From Euglena gracilis (lineage: Eukaryota > Euglenida > Euglenophyceae > Euglenales), in NCBI GenBank assembly GCA_039621445.1, contig CP154956.1:90030482-90094481 (forward strand): a DNA stretch of 64,000 nt, read 5' to 3'. This document shows, one piece after another, positions 11,535 to 23,067 of the stretch. The first letter of the stretch is position 1, and each line of letters opens with the position of its first letter. The notes below the pieces were generated by a model. It had not been told where the DNA came from. It saw only the letters and a program-made list of their open reading frames with translations, and made no database searches. The position numbers were made by a program, and so were the translations under genes.

Positions 11535-12551
11535 ATGGGAATCAGTGACGTGACCCCCCCATTTGTCAGCCCCCAATTGTCACCAAGGGGGTCTGGCAGG
11601 CCCGAAGGGGTGGCAAATGGGGGGGGGGGGGGTCGCAAAAACCCGACCGGCGGTGAGGGGAGCCACGCAGCAGCCTCTCAGACTGTGCAAGAGGGCGATG
11701 CCGCACCCATTCTGGCCCCTGCATCACTATGGCCCATTATGCCATTTACTCCCCAAGTAGACAACTGTGATTTTGGGGCATTTTTTGAGGTTCAAAATTT
11801 TTCTGGGTCCAAAAAAATTTGATGCAGCACTGCCTCCCCCTCGGTGTCTGACAGTTTGCCCTTTGACATTTTGTCCTTTTTTCGGCCAAAAGTTAGCAAA
11901 AATCGCCAATGGGAACGATTTAGGTAACTCTTTTTTAATTTTGGGGTGAATTTGTCTATTTTTCGTGATTGTTTTTGCCAAAAAAGGGAACTTCATTCTT
12001 TGGAGGGGGTCAGGTCAGGCCAATCCACTTCTGGCCCAGGAACTTGGCCGTCGGGCCTAATTCCTAATAATTTTCCACAGGGAGTGCTATGGGTGCGCCT
12101 GCATTCCGCTGGGCCGGCCGATGCGACGGATTCCCTGTCAGTGGCACCCACCACCAACCTGTCGCTGAGCAGGAGCCCCTCCGCTTGCCGGAGTGTTCAC
12201 AAATTCAGCTGCCCCCTGCCAGCAATCAGGTGAATGGGGGTACAGGCCCCAAAGTTCAAGCCCCAGTGACGATGCCCGCCAGAATGGGGCAGCTTGCACC
12301 TCTACCGCATATTTTTTCTAGTTTAATGACCTGAGGGGAGGGTCTGCCTGAGGGGAGGGTGGAGCAGTTCCTCTGTTTCGGCGAGCAGCGTTAGAAAGAA
12401 TTTTCGACCCTAAAATTGACCCCCAAAGTGGGTCCCCCGGGCTCCCCCCCCAGGTGTGGGTGGGCCGGACCCCCCCACCCCGGGTCTTAAAAAACCTCTG
12501 ACCTCCATGAGCTGGAAGGTACAGTGCCCTTTTCTTCTTCTAAGACCACAC

Positions 12552-12577
12552 ACAACACACACACACACACACACACA

Positions 12578-12609
<32 letters not shown>

Positions 12610-12611
12610 CA

Positions 12612-12676
<65 letters not shown>

Positions 12677-12825
12677 GTGCTCCAGAAGTCTCTCTCTCTC
12701 TCTCTCTCTCTCTCCTCTCTCTCCTCTCGGGTCTCTCTCTTCTCATCTCTCTCTCTCTTGTCTCTCAAAACCTCATATCTCTTCGCTCTCTCTCTCTCCT
12801 CTCTCTCATCTCTCTCTCTCTCTGC
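12552..12825. repeat. (AC)n then (TC)n microsatellites
   Basis: AC/ACGC to 12614, then a long TC-rich tract with CTCT interruptions to just before the next candidate exon. Confidence 0.9.
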
Positions 12826-12842
12826 TGGCTTGCACTGCTTTT

Positions 12843-13010
12843 TGGGTCATTTCCGGGCCCCCCAAAAGCTCCGCCGGGGCCTTCTGGTCCGCCTGTGCCC
12901 TCGCCGACCTCCGCGCGGCACCGGCGCTATTCCGCCGACGCGGCGGGCAACCCCGACGACGGCGTGCGCCGCGTCAGTCCCCTCCGGCCAGCACCGCGCG
13001 GCGCGCCCTG
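12843..13010 (+). CDS. Candidate linker exon (frame partly unresolved)
   Basis: A GC-rich block follows the CT microsatellite. Entry at 12843 follows the stem rule from the previous exon (CAGTG/CACTG) and reads GPPKSSAGAFWSACALADLR in frame. Downstream of about 12915 a different frame (RYSADAAGNPDDGVRR) has the better codon pattern, so an intron edge or another join is missed. No domain is recognised. It is probably a disordered linker between the PPPDE and GRAM regions. Confidence 0.45.
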
Positions 13011-13689
13011 CGGATATGCGTGTGGTCTGCTTTAAAACCTTGGGGTGTTGTGAGACCCGTATCCACGTCTCCCCCAAAACGAACCAAATCAACTCGCTAA
13101 AACTCTAACCCCCCCCCGATCCCCCATTGCCCTTGTTTCCCCCAATCAAACTCGAAACGAAACCCCTCCACCGACCGACCCCCCCCCCTATCCCCGCCAT
13201 TGCCACTTTTTTAGCAAAGTTTTTTGCCTCTCTGTTTATGCTGAACAGTGTGCTTAACAGCCATATCTGTGGATTAATGTTACGTGAGCTTTTTATTTTC
13301 TTTTGTAGTTGCATCTTTCCTTCTCCCTTTGTCATACAAACCACCAGTTGTTGACTGCTGTTTTGTGGTCGCATGACAAGGGATAGGAACTAGGTCTTCA
13401 TTTTTAAAATTTATTATATTTTTCTGCTCGCACACATGTGTTGTTTCATAATTTGTAGCACCTTTGCCTCCATGTGGATGCTGCAGCTGGATGCGTGTGG
13501 ATGCCATTCGAGATCGCCACGATCCCAGGGACCCGCGCACAACCCTCCCCCTCCCCACACAAACAAGAGGAACCACTCGGCTTCCAATGCTTTGGAGTGA
13601 TAGTTTCTTGACCCCTGGGAGAGATTCTGCCACCTGGACCCCACAGGCATTTCCATAAGAGGAAGGTGTTAAGTGAGCATTGTTTTTGT

Positions 13690-13965
13690 ATAACGGGGGG
13701 GTCTGCCCCCCTTCACACCGAGGGGGGGTCCGGGGCCCCCGGGAACCAAGAATTATTTTTTGGTTCCCGGCGTTTTCTTCTCTCCAGCGCTTCATGCCGG
13801 GGAACATGAAATTTTGGGGTGCATGTTTTGGCCGATTTTCCGAAATGAAATTGTGTGAAAACGCGATTTTGGGGCTTTTTTTTCAAGTTCCCAAAGGAAA
13901 TATCCGGCGCAAAGCGCCGGAAATTTTTTAGAACAGGGGGAGGGGTCAGACCCACCCTTCCTCTC
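13690..13965. repeat. C/G-rich hairpin with CCGGCGCAAAGCGCCGG palindrome
   Basis: Opposed GGGGGGGTC and CCCCCC runs flank a 17-nt palindrome near 13905-13921. The same palindrome type occurs at 1900-1915 and 2003-2017. Confidence 0.5.
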
Positions 13966-14093
13966 CGGGAGGGAGGGGGTCCGGACCAAACCCCACCCCT
14001 CCTCCCCGCTCATTTGATACCCTGCATCCGTGTCGATGGGAGGGGCCAGGCAGGCCGAAATGGAATTTCTGGAAAGCACTAGGCGTCTTCCCG

Positions 14094-14312
14094 TAAACCC
14101 CCCCTCCCCAAATAACCTGGCGGGGTGCCAAGTTATTGGAACCATCTTTTTGGCTTTCCCCCCCTGCCAGATTATTCGGGCCCTTTTTTCAGCGCTGTCA
14201 GGTGCTTTTGCATTAAAATGGGGGTGCCAAGTTTCTGAAGCCGTCTTTTTTTTTTGCCTTGCCCCCGCCAAGGTATTCGGCAACTGGTTATTTGGGGGGG
14301 GGGCGGGGGCAG
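14094..14312. repeat. Poly-C/G hairpin (AATAACCTGGCGGG type)
   Basis: GTAAACCCCCCCTCCCCAAA to TTATTTGGGGGGGGGGCGGG, with CTGGCGGGGTGCCA repeats. Related copies at 25620-25842 and 38208-38455. Confidence 0.62.
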
Positions 14313-14336
14313 GTCCGCGGAAGGTGTCCGCCCATT

Positions 14337-14470
14337 TGGCCGACCTGCCGACTGTGGCTGGGGCGGTGGTCCAGCGGGGCCCTGCAGGCGGCCGCCAAGT
14401 TCGCCTCCCTCTTCCCTGCCCTCGCCCAGGAGGCCCCCCTGCCCCGCGGTGGGCTGCCCGGAGCCCCCCC
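14337..14470 (+). CDS. Candidate alanine-rich exon
   Basis: A GC3-rich block reads WSSGALQAAAKFASLFPAL then AQEAPLPRGG. No family is recognised. It lies between the PPPDE exons and the GRAM exons in the same orientation. Exact boundaries are not determined, and a CAG in GCCCAGGAGG could be the left stem of the next intron. Confidence 0.45.
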
Positions 14471-15020
14471 CCCCCCCCGGGGCCCACAGAGTGGTATTGT
14501 ATTTTTTGCTCTAATTTCAAACCTTTTCTCTTCTGCTTTTTATGCAGTGGCGTCAAAACTCCAAAACTCCAGGCAAACGTCGAAGGCGTTGCGGAAGAAG
14601 GCACCATGGAGGACCTTCGTGGATCGAGGCAACCAAGGAGTTACTTAGGCATATGGTTGACTGTCAGCGCTAAAGCAACGGGCAACAGCCAGCCTAAGCC
14701 CCATAGGATGGTGTTTGTGGCTTGGCAACAGCCCTGCTGATTTGTCTCGGACCACTCCACCAATCAACCAATTGTCTGTGCCGTCGCCGACTTGCCTGCA
14801 TTTAGTTTCCCAGGCAGACGTGATCTATCTGCTTCCTCGACATGAATAGTGAAGCGCATTAGTCGTTTTCTCATCTTTTCACAATCTTTTACCCGACATT
14901 TTTTTCGCCAGCACCCGCCAACGCCCACTGACACCCGCAAACACCGCCAACTCCCGCCAAAATGCCTCGTGTCAGGGGGTGCTTGCCCGTCCCCCCCCCC
15001 TCCCCCGCACCGCCTCGCAG

Positions 15021-18000
15021 TCCCCCGCGGCCCCCGGCCGTTCACCGCTGCGAGGTCGTCCACCTCGGGCGGATGTGCACCGGCACCCTCTTCCTCACGC
15101 CGCAGTCGCTGTGCTTCAGCGGGGCGAAGGGGCTGCAGGAGGCGGTGGCCCTCCACGGCCAGGGGAGGGCCGGCAAGAACCATGGCTGCATGGGTCACAG
15201 TCAAGAAACACAGGTCACGTCCCAGAATGAATCAGGACGCAGGACCCGAAATGAGACTCAGATGACAAACCAAGTTCGGTGATGTTTGGACAGGTGCTTG
15301 CACTGGAGGAAGCCACCACAGTTAAGTCAAATCCCGAAACTCTTTCGCCCTGACATGTCCAGGAGAATATGATGTCTGGGAGAATGTCGGGCATTCGCCA
15401 GACATTCATTTTAGAGTGACATTAGATTATTAACATTGATATTGATATTATTGATATTGTTGATATTGATATTGATATTGATATTATTAAAATTGACATT
15501 AGACAGTTAGATTTTTTAGAGTGACATTTTGGCAAGGTGACATTTTGTGGTACACCATGAAAATGTGCGATGCACAGTTTTTTTTGTTTGCCACATCAAA
15601 ATCACCCCTGCCCCCGGGAAGGGCAGAACGGGAATCGGCCGAACAGCCAGGGTGGTGGGTAGGGGCAGGGAGGGGCAAAATATGCACCGTGCAGTTTTTG
15701 CAGTTTTTTGCAGTTTTCACATTTTGGGTTTTTTGCAGTTTTTTGCAGTTTTTTGCAGTTTTTTGCAGCTTTTTTTTCTGAAAAAACTGCACACGTGCAG
15801 TTTTTTGCAGTTTTTTTTTGATTTCAGTTTTGAGGAAACCTGAGGTGCTCATTTTTTGGTGCTCTGCGCCTTGTTACGCTGGATTATATTGTTTGAAGGG
15901 TGTTTCTCAAGAAAAAGTCTCTCTCAAAAAATCTCTTCATGAGTTGTGTTGTCTACAGTAATCCCACCAGTTGTCTTGCCCCCAACTGTTTTGCCAACTG
16001 CCTTGCCTCTCGACACAAATTGTTGTAGCCACCATTCCAAAAAAAAAACAGATTGTTTCGGTGACAACGCAACAATTTCTCCCCAACCAAAATCGCTCCA
16101 TCTCCAACTTGTGCATGTGGTGACAGATGTCACGATGCTGATTTTGGCAATTCTCATTTGCACACTCCTGAGCAGATTCAACTAATTATTTGGGATTCGG
16201 GGACTAAATCCAAAAACTGTTTTTTTGTGCAAATTTTGGTTGAAGTTGGAGTTTGCGAGATTCGTGGAGACGCAAAGGAGCACGAGCTCCTGTAGAAGAT
16301 TGGGCCTTGTCCCAAGCATTTTGGCCAAATATCACACAAGCCAAATGCTTCAAAGAAGTCATTCTTATTTGCAAGAAATTCCCAGACCATTTGGCAATCC
16401 CCTAAAGACAGTATTCAAAGTTTGTGATGGTTGTTGTAGATTTTTTTTAGTTTTGTAGATTTTTTGCATCGTGACATGGGTGAAGTTCACCAGGTGATGG
16501 ACCGAAAGTTCCAAAACTGAACATCCCATACAAGAATTAAAAGCATAGAAACTTTCTGCATATGGGTATGTGCATTTTTTCCATATTTAGCTGTTTGGCA
16601 CCTCCGTGGGCATGGCCGTCACAAGCTTTGGTGCAGGAAAACCAGTGTGAACCAGCATCCAAACCAAACACATGACTTGTGTTTCAGTGCATGAAAACCC
16701 ATGTACAGTGTACCTTGATTGATTTCTTTCATTTTTATTGTCATCAGCTCCAAAGCTGTGCAAAAGTTAGGTGAATTGGGGCGTTCTCATGTGATTACAA
16801 TTTACGTTGTTTTGCATATGCACACCATTTCAGCTTGTTTATTGTTTATTTTTTGTTGATGTGCAGTTTTTTGCAGTTTTTTGCAGTTTTTTGCAGTTTT
16901 TTGCAGTTTTTTGCAGTGCAGTTTTTGACCTGCCCGTGTGCAGTTTTTGCCCCCCCCTACTAGGGGGGGGTCGACCACCCCGCATGGTGGGTGGTGGGGG
17001 GGGGGTCGACCACCCCTCTTCTTCGGCGCCGGGTGTTTTTTTTGACCCATTTTGGGACCCATAATGGGGTCCCCCCAAGAACCACCCCAAACCTCATTTT
17101 TTTCACACCTTCCAAAAATTCAACATTTTCTCAAAATGTTGATTTTGAGAGGTTTTTGAAGCAAAAAATGCCATTGAAAGTCCAAAAAAAAAATCAACGA
17201 GAAAAAATGTCAGTAAAATTTGACTGTGCCAAAATTTTGTCCACTTTTTTGACCTTCGTTTTTTCACTCCCCTCCTAAAAACTACCAATTTTTAACCCTG
17301 AAATTTTTGAGATTTTTTTGTGGAAAAAATGTGGTTTTCCATCAAAAAATCATGTGTTTTGGGTTCATTTTTCAAAAAATTTTCAAAGAAATTTTCTGGT
17401 CAAAATCCCCGTTTCCCGAAATCGGTGAAAATGCTGTGGTGGGTGGGGGGGGTCGACCCTCCCCCATCTCCCGGGTGGGGGGGGGGTCGACCCACCCCCC
17501 CCACCAGGCCTTCCCGTTCTGCCCTGCTCCAGGGTCTAACAATACCTCTGATCCAGTGGGATGCATTTTAAGATTCAGGGGCGATCCTGCATCTTGATCA
17601 CCGAGCCTTCTCCCTCTGTTGCCCCCCCATCCCATGCTCCTTTCATTATTTCTCTCAACAATGCGGTCCATATGGGACAGGTTTTTTTCTACAGACCGCC
17701 CCTTGAGGACTGCCCTTCGGCCCAAAGGGCGGCCAACTGGTTTGGGGTCGAATGGAGCCACGGGAAAAAGTCAAAAACACATTTTCTGGTATTTTGGGTG
17801 GTGCCGCGATGCTTCAAGGATACCAGGCATCATTTTACCCCTTTTTTTTCCGCCAAAGTTTCGCCATGTTTTCGGCCACTATTCCTCGGGAAAGTTCTGC
17901 CACAGGAATGACCTTCACGTCAAGGACTGCCCTGCTTCTCGAAAAAAATAAAAAAGGTCTTTCCCTCCATGCTGTCACTCCTCACCCCACTCCCACTGGC

Positions 18001-19950
18001 CCAACTCTTCAGCCCCCCCCACTGGCACTGACATCCAGAGTGTCCGCTACCACCGCGACGCCGACCACATGACATTCGAACTGTTGCCCGTGGACGCCGC
18101 CCCTCAAGATGCAGCTGGAGGGGGCCCGTCGCTCTGTGTCCTTGGGATCCACGGCAGAGACGAAGGTTCATGTGTCTTTCTTGGGTGCGTGTGTGCGTGC
18201 GTGCGTGCGTGTGTGTGTGCGTGTGTGTGTGCGTGCGTGTGTGTGTGTGTTGTGTGTTGTGTGTTGTGTGTGTGTGTGTGTGTGTGTGTTGTGTGTGTGT
18301 GTGTGTGCCTGTGTGTATGTGTGTTGTGTGTGTATGCGTGTGCACGTGCGTATGTGTGTGTATCTTGGGCGGCAGATCTGGCAGCCTAGCCAGCTCTGCT
18401 GCAGCACGCTGTGCAAAATTCAGGCCAATCCTATTCGAGCAGGTTTTTTCCATTTTCTGGCCCTTTTTGGACTGTGGTAATTTTGGCCTCTTTTTGCCCA
18501 AATTGGTCGGCATGTCGAGGCCATCGCCCCATCAGCCCACGTTGAAAGGGGTTGTTAACTTGCATTGTTCAAAGTTGGGGTCCAATGCCATTCACTGCAG
18601 TGTGAGCCGCCTCGTCCCCTCACCTGAGGCTGGGTTTGCTTCGCAGTCCAAAAAGGGCCAGAAAATGGATAAAACCTGCTCGCATAGGATTGGCCTGAAT
18701 TTTGCACAGCGTGCTGCAGCAGAGCTGGCTGGGGCACTGCTGCGTGGGGGAGGGCCATGCCAATGTGCACACACCATCAACACATCCCATGGGCTGGCAG
18801 AGGCTTTGGAGCTGGGAGTTGGATATGACCCCACAAAATTCTCAGGTGTCCCATTATTTAGTTCCCCTGCTGTAGGCACTGTCTCAGAGGTCAGGGGAGA
18901 TTTTCAGGGCAAAATGCGAAGGTTCAAGATGATTGGGATGAACTGGGAGCTGGTGAAATTTTGCCTCTTAAATATCTACAGCAAAGCGGGTCACAAGGAT
19001 ATGTTTGAATGAAGCAGGCTGCAGAACAAATGAAAAATATGATGCATACATGCATGCATCTGTATACGATGCTGTATGTATGTATGTATGTATGTATGTA
19101 TGTATGTATGTATGTATGTATGTATGTATGTATGTATGTATGTATGTATGTATGTATGTATGTATGTATGTATGTATGTATGTATGTATGTATGTATGTA
19201 TGTATGTATGTATGTATGTATGTATGTATGTATGTATGTATGTATGTATGTATGTATGTATGTATGTATGTATGTATGTATGTGTGTGTATGTATGTGTG
19301 TGTATGTATGTATGTATGTATGTATGTATGTATGTATGTATGTATGTATGTATGTATGTATGTATGTATGTATGTATGTATGTATGTATGTATGTATGTA
19401 TGTATGTATGTATGTATGTATGTATGTATGTATGTATGTATGTATGTATGTATGTATGTATGTATGTATGTATGTATGTATGTATGTCTGTATGTATGTC
19501 TGTCTGTATGTATGTATGTATGTATGTATGTATGTATGTCTATATATGTCTATGTATGTATGTATGTATGTATGTATGTATGTATGTATGTATGTATGTA
19601 TGTATGTATGTATGTATGTATGTATGTATGTATGTATGTATGTATGTATGTATGTATGTATGTATGTATGTATGGATGTGTGTGTGTGTATCTGTGTGTA
19701 TGCATGTGTGTATGTGTGTATGTGCATATGTGTGCCATGTGTGCATGTGTGATATGTGAGTGTCTATATGCGTGTCTATATGAGTCTATGTGTGATGTAT
19801 GAATTAGTATATATGAGGAGGGGTGCCGAGAGGGGGGCCCGCCCCCGGTGTCGGTGTACACCCAGGACACGCTGTACCGCTTCCACCGGTTCCGCCACGG
19901 CGCCGCCGAGGCGATGGGGCACCTGCTGGCTGCCTGGAAAGCGGAGCCCG
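15021..19950 (+). CDS. GRAM domain spread over three exons
   Basis: Exons 15021-15156, 18030 to about 18116 and about 19848-19945 give HRCEVVHLGRMCTGTLFLT, then LCFSGAKG, VALHDIQSVRYHRD, MTFELLPVD and VYTQDTLYRFHRFRHG, then a helix MGHLLAAWK. This is the order of a GRAM domain: G-x-L-x-LT followed by LCF, then a DI.SV strand, then Y.F..F and a terminal helix. GRAM domains are membrane-associated lipid or protein binding modules. The first join is exact. The second join is approximate (VDAAPQDAA to VYTQ). It may be the C-terminal module of the upstream PPPDE gene, since strand, GC3 and spacing agree, but no frame-proven link exists. Confidence 0.72.
15420..15515. repeat. GATATT satellite
   Basis: Repeated TTGATATTGATATTATT units within the GRAM intron. 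Confidence 0.75.
15620..17526. mobile_element. CAGAAC family element interrupted by a TTTTGCAG element
   Basis: AGGGCAGAACGGGAATC at the left and CCTTCCCGTTCTGCCCTG at the right. An inner block (about 15674-16950) is bounded by GGGGCAAAATATGCAC and GTGTGCAGTTTTTGCCCC and has TTTTTTGCAG repeats at both ends, indicating nested insertion. Confidence 0.6.
17675..17930. mobile_element. Diverged GGCGGTCC family copy
   Basis: It shares ACCGCCCCTTGAGGACTGCC, the CGGCCCAAAGGGCGGCCAA block and the GATGCTTCAAGGATACCAGG core. It ends GGACTGCCCTG. No clear target duplication. Confidence 0.55.
18186..18360. repeat. (TG)n microsatellite with GTGTT interruptions
   Basis: Starts about 70 bp after a GRAM exon. 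Confidence 0.88.
18388..18733. repeat. Long inverted repeat, ~88-bp arms
   Basis: The arms 18388-18475 and 18645-18733 are complementary with a few mismatches (GCTGCAGCACGCTGTGC facing GCACAGCGTGCTGCAGC). The spacer is about 170 bp. The segment after the right arm is repeated near 10365-10455. Confidence 0.82.
19072..19677. repeat. (TATG)n microsatellite, ~600 bp
   Basis: Nearly pure TATG for most of its length, with a few TGTC and TATA variants at 19488-19555. Lies in the intron before the last GRAM exon. Confidence 0.95.
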
Positions 19951-20510
19951 TGCCTGGAATGGCGTTTGGCACGTCGCTCGGCTGGAGCAACTGTTATTTA
20001 AAAAAAATCACAGGGTGGCTGGGTCAGCTCAGTGCAGTTTTTCAAGGAGGACACTAGTAATATCCAACGGTGCCCCCCCCCCCGATGGCAAAACTCAACC
20101 TCCCCTCCCTCCCGTATTTACGTTTTTTTTTTTAATTTTCCTTCCACTTTTTGTGAAGCCCGGCTTTGAAACCCACTCTTTTAATCTTTTGGTTCTGCGG
20201 TGATTCTCCATTTAGGGGCTTGTGTCATTTCGAGAACCAGGGACAGATTTCAGTGCTCCTGGGTAACATGCCCAGTTTTGATGTTCTTTCGGCCAGTGTC
20301 CCATTGTTTTTTTAAAAAAAGAAAGAAAAGTTCGAAAATCCTTTTTCAAACTCCGGAATATGCGGAAATCCCCCAAGAGGGGCCGAAACCCCCTTAGGCG
20401 CCAAAAAGTATATCCCCTCCTGGGGGGACCCCCCGGGAGGGGGGGGCTCAGCCGGACCCATCTACCCCCCCCCTACCCCCCTCCCCCTCCCCCCCCTCCC
20501 ACCGAGACCC

Positions 20511-20593
20511 CAGCGGTGCCCAGCCTCCTCGCGGCGGGAGGGGGGCAACGTGTCGAAAGGCACGGCAAACCGGGCAAGAAGTTTCTGGGATGA
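20511..20593 (+). CDS. Possible short terminal exon
   Basis: An in-frame ETPAVPSLLAAGGGQRVERH...KKFLG block with good third positions ends in TGA at 20591-20593. It could end the GRAM-containing gene. No acceptor or stem was found, so support is weak. Confidence 0.25.
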
Positions 20594-20895
20594 GGTGGAC
20601 ACCCCGTTGCTTCTTTGACGCCCTGATTGTGTTCCCCAGATGGTGTTCTGCAGACCGGCTGAAACTTGGAACTTTTTTTAGCTTTTTTTCAGGTTCTGTG
20701 GAATGTGTGAAGGCTTGTATGCTGAGTCGTCTAGAGGGTTGACTCCACACATACCTCCCTCCCCCCCTTGTCCAACGACTGGCCTTGTCCAACGACCACC
20801 CCCCAGGTCAGTAGCGATCTTTTTCCGGGTGATCTTTTTTTCCAGACGTTCGAGTTCTTACCTCCAGCCTTTTTTCACCAAGGGGTTTGGTTAGT

Positions 20896-20960
20896 CAGGG
20901 GTTTTTTTTTAGTCGTGGACCCCCGGGGGGGGAGGGGGGGAGGGGGAGGAGGGAGGGGGA
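20896..20960. mobile_element. Left-end fragment of CAGGGG..TTTTT family
   Basis: It carries CAGGGGTTTTTTTTTAGTCG and the following GTGGACCCCC, then decays into G-rich repeats. No right terminus was found. Confidence 0.6.
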
Positions 20961-23060
20961 GGGGGAGGGTTTGGTTTGGGTTGGTATGGCTCTCATACAA
21001 GGCGCAGTGCCACGGGTCAGCGTGGGCATAGCCAAGCACCACGCCGCCCACGGGCACACCAAGAGCCAGCGCCACTCATAGAACAACGACAGGGACTGAA
21101 AAAGACAAGGAGGGGGGGATGAGGGGTCGGCGTTGAACACCGTGAGGGACTGAAGGGGGGGTCGAGGGGACGAGGGGTCGGCGTTGAACATCGTGAGGGA
21201 CTGAAGGGGGGGCAAAGAGGCGAAGGAGGGGGGGGGGGTACATTGCTCAGGAGTTAACAGAACGGCGTGCCGGAGTGTTGTGATCCAGTTTTCAAGGATG
21301 TGAACCAAAAAAGCTTCATTTTGGCATTGTTGGTGCCTTTTTGGGTCTAACTTGCTTGGTTAGTTCCCCTGATGTCCCCCCCCTACTGTTCCCATGGACC
21401 CAAAATGGAGTTATAGGACGGGAACGATAAGGGTAATAAGTGATAAGGGTTCGTGGTATATGCAAAGTCTGTTGCCTGAGGTGTCCGTTCCCAGGAGCAG
21501 GGAGCTGATGGTGGTTGCACACACACCAGGGGGGGGGCTTCAAGCTCTGTCCATTCTAGTGTTGAGATGGTTCCACTCTCCACCCACAATATGATGCTAA
21601 GACAGTTTGAAATGGCAACCATTTGCACAATTTTGTGATTTAGAATTAAAATTTGTGTTCCTGTTGCGCGCATGTGCCACTAACATGCAAAAGTTAAAAC
21701 CTCTAAATCAGCGTCCGCGTCACCAGCGCCTTGCCACCGTTGCCGCCATCTCCGTCCCACAGCTTGATCGCTCGCCGCAGGCGTAGCGCCATCACTTTAT
21801 AATCACTCGCGCTCATAGAGGCACTCACGCTCTCAATAACTCATCAACTCATCAACGCTCTCATCGACTAATCTTCAGGGTGCATTATCCTCCTACACCT
21901 CGGGGAATTGCTGTTTTTGTGTATTTGTGCATATGTGCGGAAAGCGGTTTTTTGCCTTTGCATGCTCTTGGTTTTACAGCTGATAAGGGGTTTCCAGGAG
22001 GTGGTGGGGGGGGGGTATGGGAAAACCAAAGAATATGACGTTTATGGGCTTCCGTTCAAAATCAGATGCTAGTGGAGGGATCAACGAGAGGTCGAAAGCA
22101 CCCAGCTTGAGTGGAATATTAAAAAACCGTGGGAATAAAAAAAATAAACAAAATATAAAAATAAACAATAAAGAAGATTGAGAGGTGCAGAGGGAAAAAA
22201 TGGTAGTGTCAGCACAGAATCACTACCCATTGTTGTATTCTGGGGAGTGTCAAACAGTTTGAGAACAGCAACCCTCACCTCTCCTCTCGTCCCTGCCTGC
22301 CTGCCCTCCCACCAGTACAGTCCGTTTGGCTATGTGTTGCAAACGCTTTGCAATGTCGTCCCTCCATCCCAACCGCCTCCCCCACTCGTTTTGTGTTATA
22401 CATCCTCGCTGTCCGTGCTGTCTATCCAACTGTCTCACCTGACGCTTTGGAAAGGCTAGAGAGGCCATAAACGTCCCCGACCTTTACCATCTCCTTTCTT
22501 TCATTTTAGTCAAAAAATCTGTTCGTCGTTTTTTGAATTGAATATTCATCTGACGGCTCTGCAGAGCTCCCGAATTCAAAAACTCTGGCAGGAATTATGT
22601 CGAACTGCCAGGTCCCAGTTCTTGATCTCCAATGTTTTTCAGGCCACAATTTAGTCATTAGGTATTCCCCCTTCATTTTATTTTCATATTATGTCATAGT
22701 ATTCGTGTTGTCTTTCAACATTTTTATTGGTTTTGACCTTTTTATGCTATTGTGTGTGTGCGCGCGCGTGGGTGTGTGTGTTTATGTGCCTTTTTTGCCT
22801 TTATCTCTTTTTGGTTTTTGATTTTTTTTGTTTCAAAAACAGTACTCTCCGCAATCTCGGAGACGTTCATGGTTCGACACACATTCAGGCATTTTCCGCA
22901 TTTTCCAGTTTTTTTGTTCATTTCTTTTTTTCTTATTTCCTCTTTTCCTCTCGTATTTTGCCATTTCCTCACAAATTCTGCTGTCCTCTCCCAGAGGACC
23001 CCTCGACCACCCCCAGGTCAGATGCCGAGAGAGAATCCAGGTAGCTGAGACAACGTATGT
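20961..23060. other. Non-coding stretch, one doubtful antisense block
   Basis: G-rich repeats, a duplicated GTCGGCGTTGAACAYCGTGA unit (21127-21210) and AT-rich sequence. A minus-strand reading ALALGVPVGGVVLGYAHADP at about 20985-21072 looks codon-like but is unsupported. Confidence 0.45.
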
Positions 23061-23067
23061 GTCATTG

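Larger units (their letters stand above)
15157..18029 (+). other. Nonconventional intron in the GRAM domain (CAG/CTG)
   Basis: CAG is at 15160-15162 and CTG at 18022-18024. Removal joins EAVALH to DIQSVRYH in frame. The 2.9-kb interior contains an ATT-GAT satellite (about 15420-15500), a nested TIR element (15620-17526) with TTTTGCAG tandem repeats, and an element of the GGCGGTCC family near 17690-17930. Confidence 0.82.

Noticed and set aside
10767-11548. A 230-residue open frame through the (TG)n tract
   Set aside because: Microsatellite fused by chance to PPPDE exon 6. The exon starts at 11234 by stem and family alignment.
19005-19802. Long open frames of MYVC or YIHT repeats on both strands
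   Set aside because: They are translations of the (TATG)n microsatellite. A repeat of 4 nt without stops is open in every frame.
20875-21075. Minus-strand exon ALALGVPVGGVVLGYAHADP
   Set aside because: Codon pattern is suggestive, but a stop lies directly upstream, no splice signal fits, and all firm exons are on the + strand.
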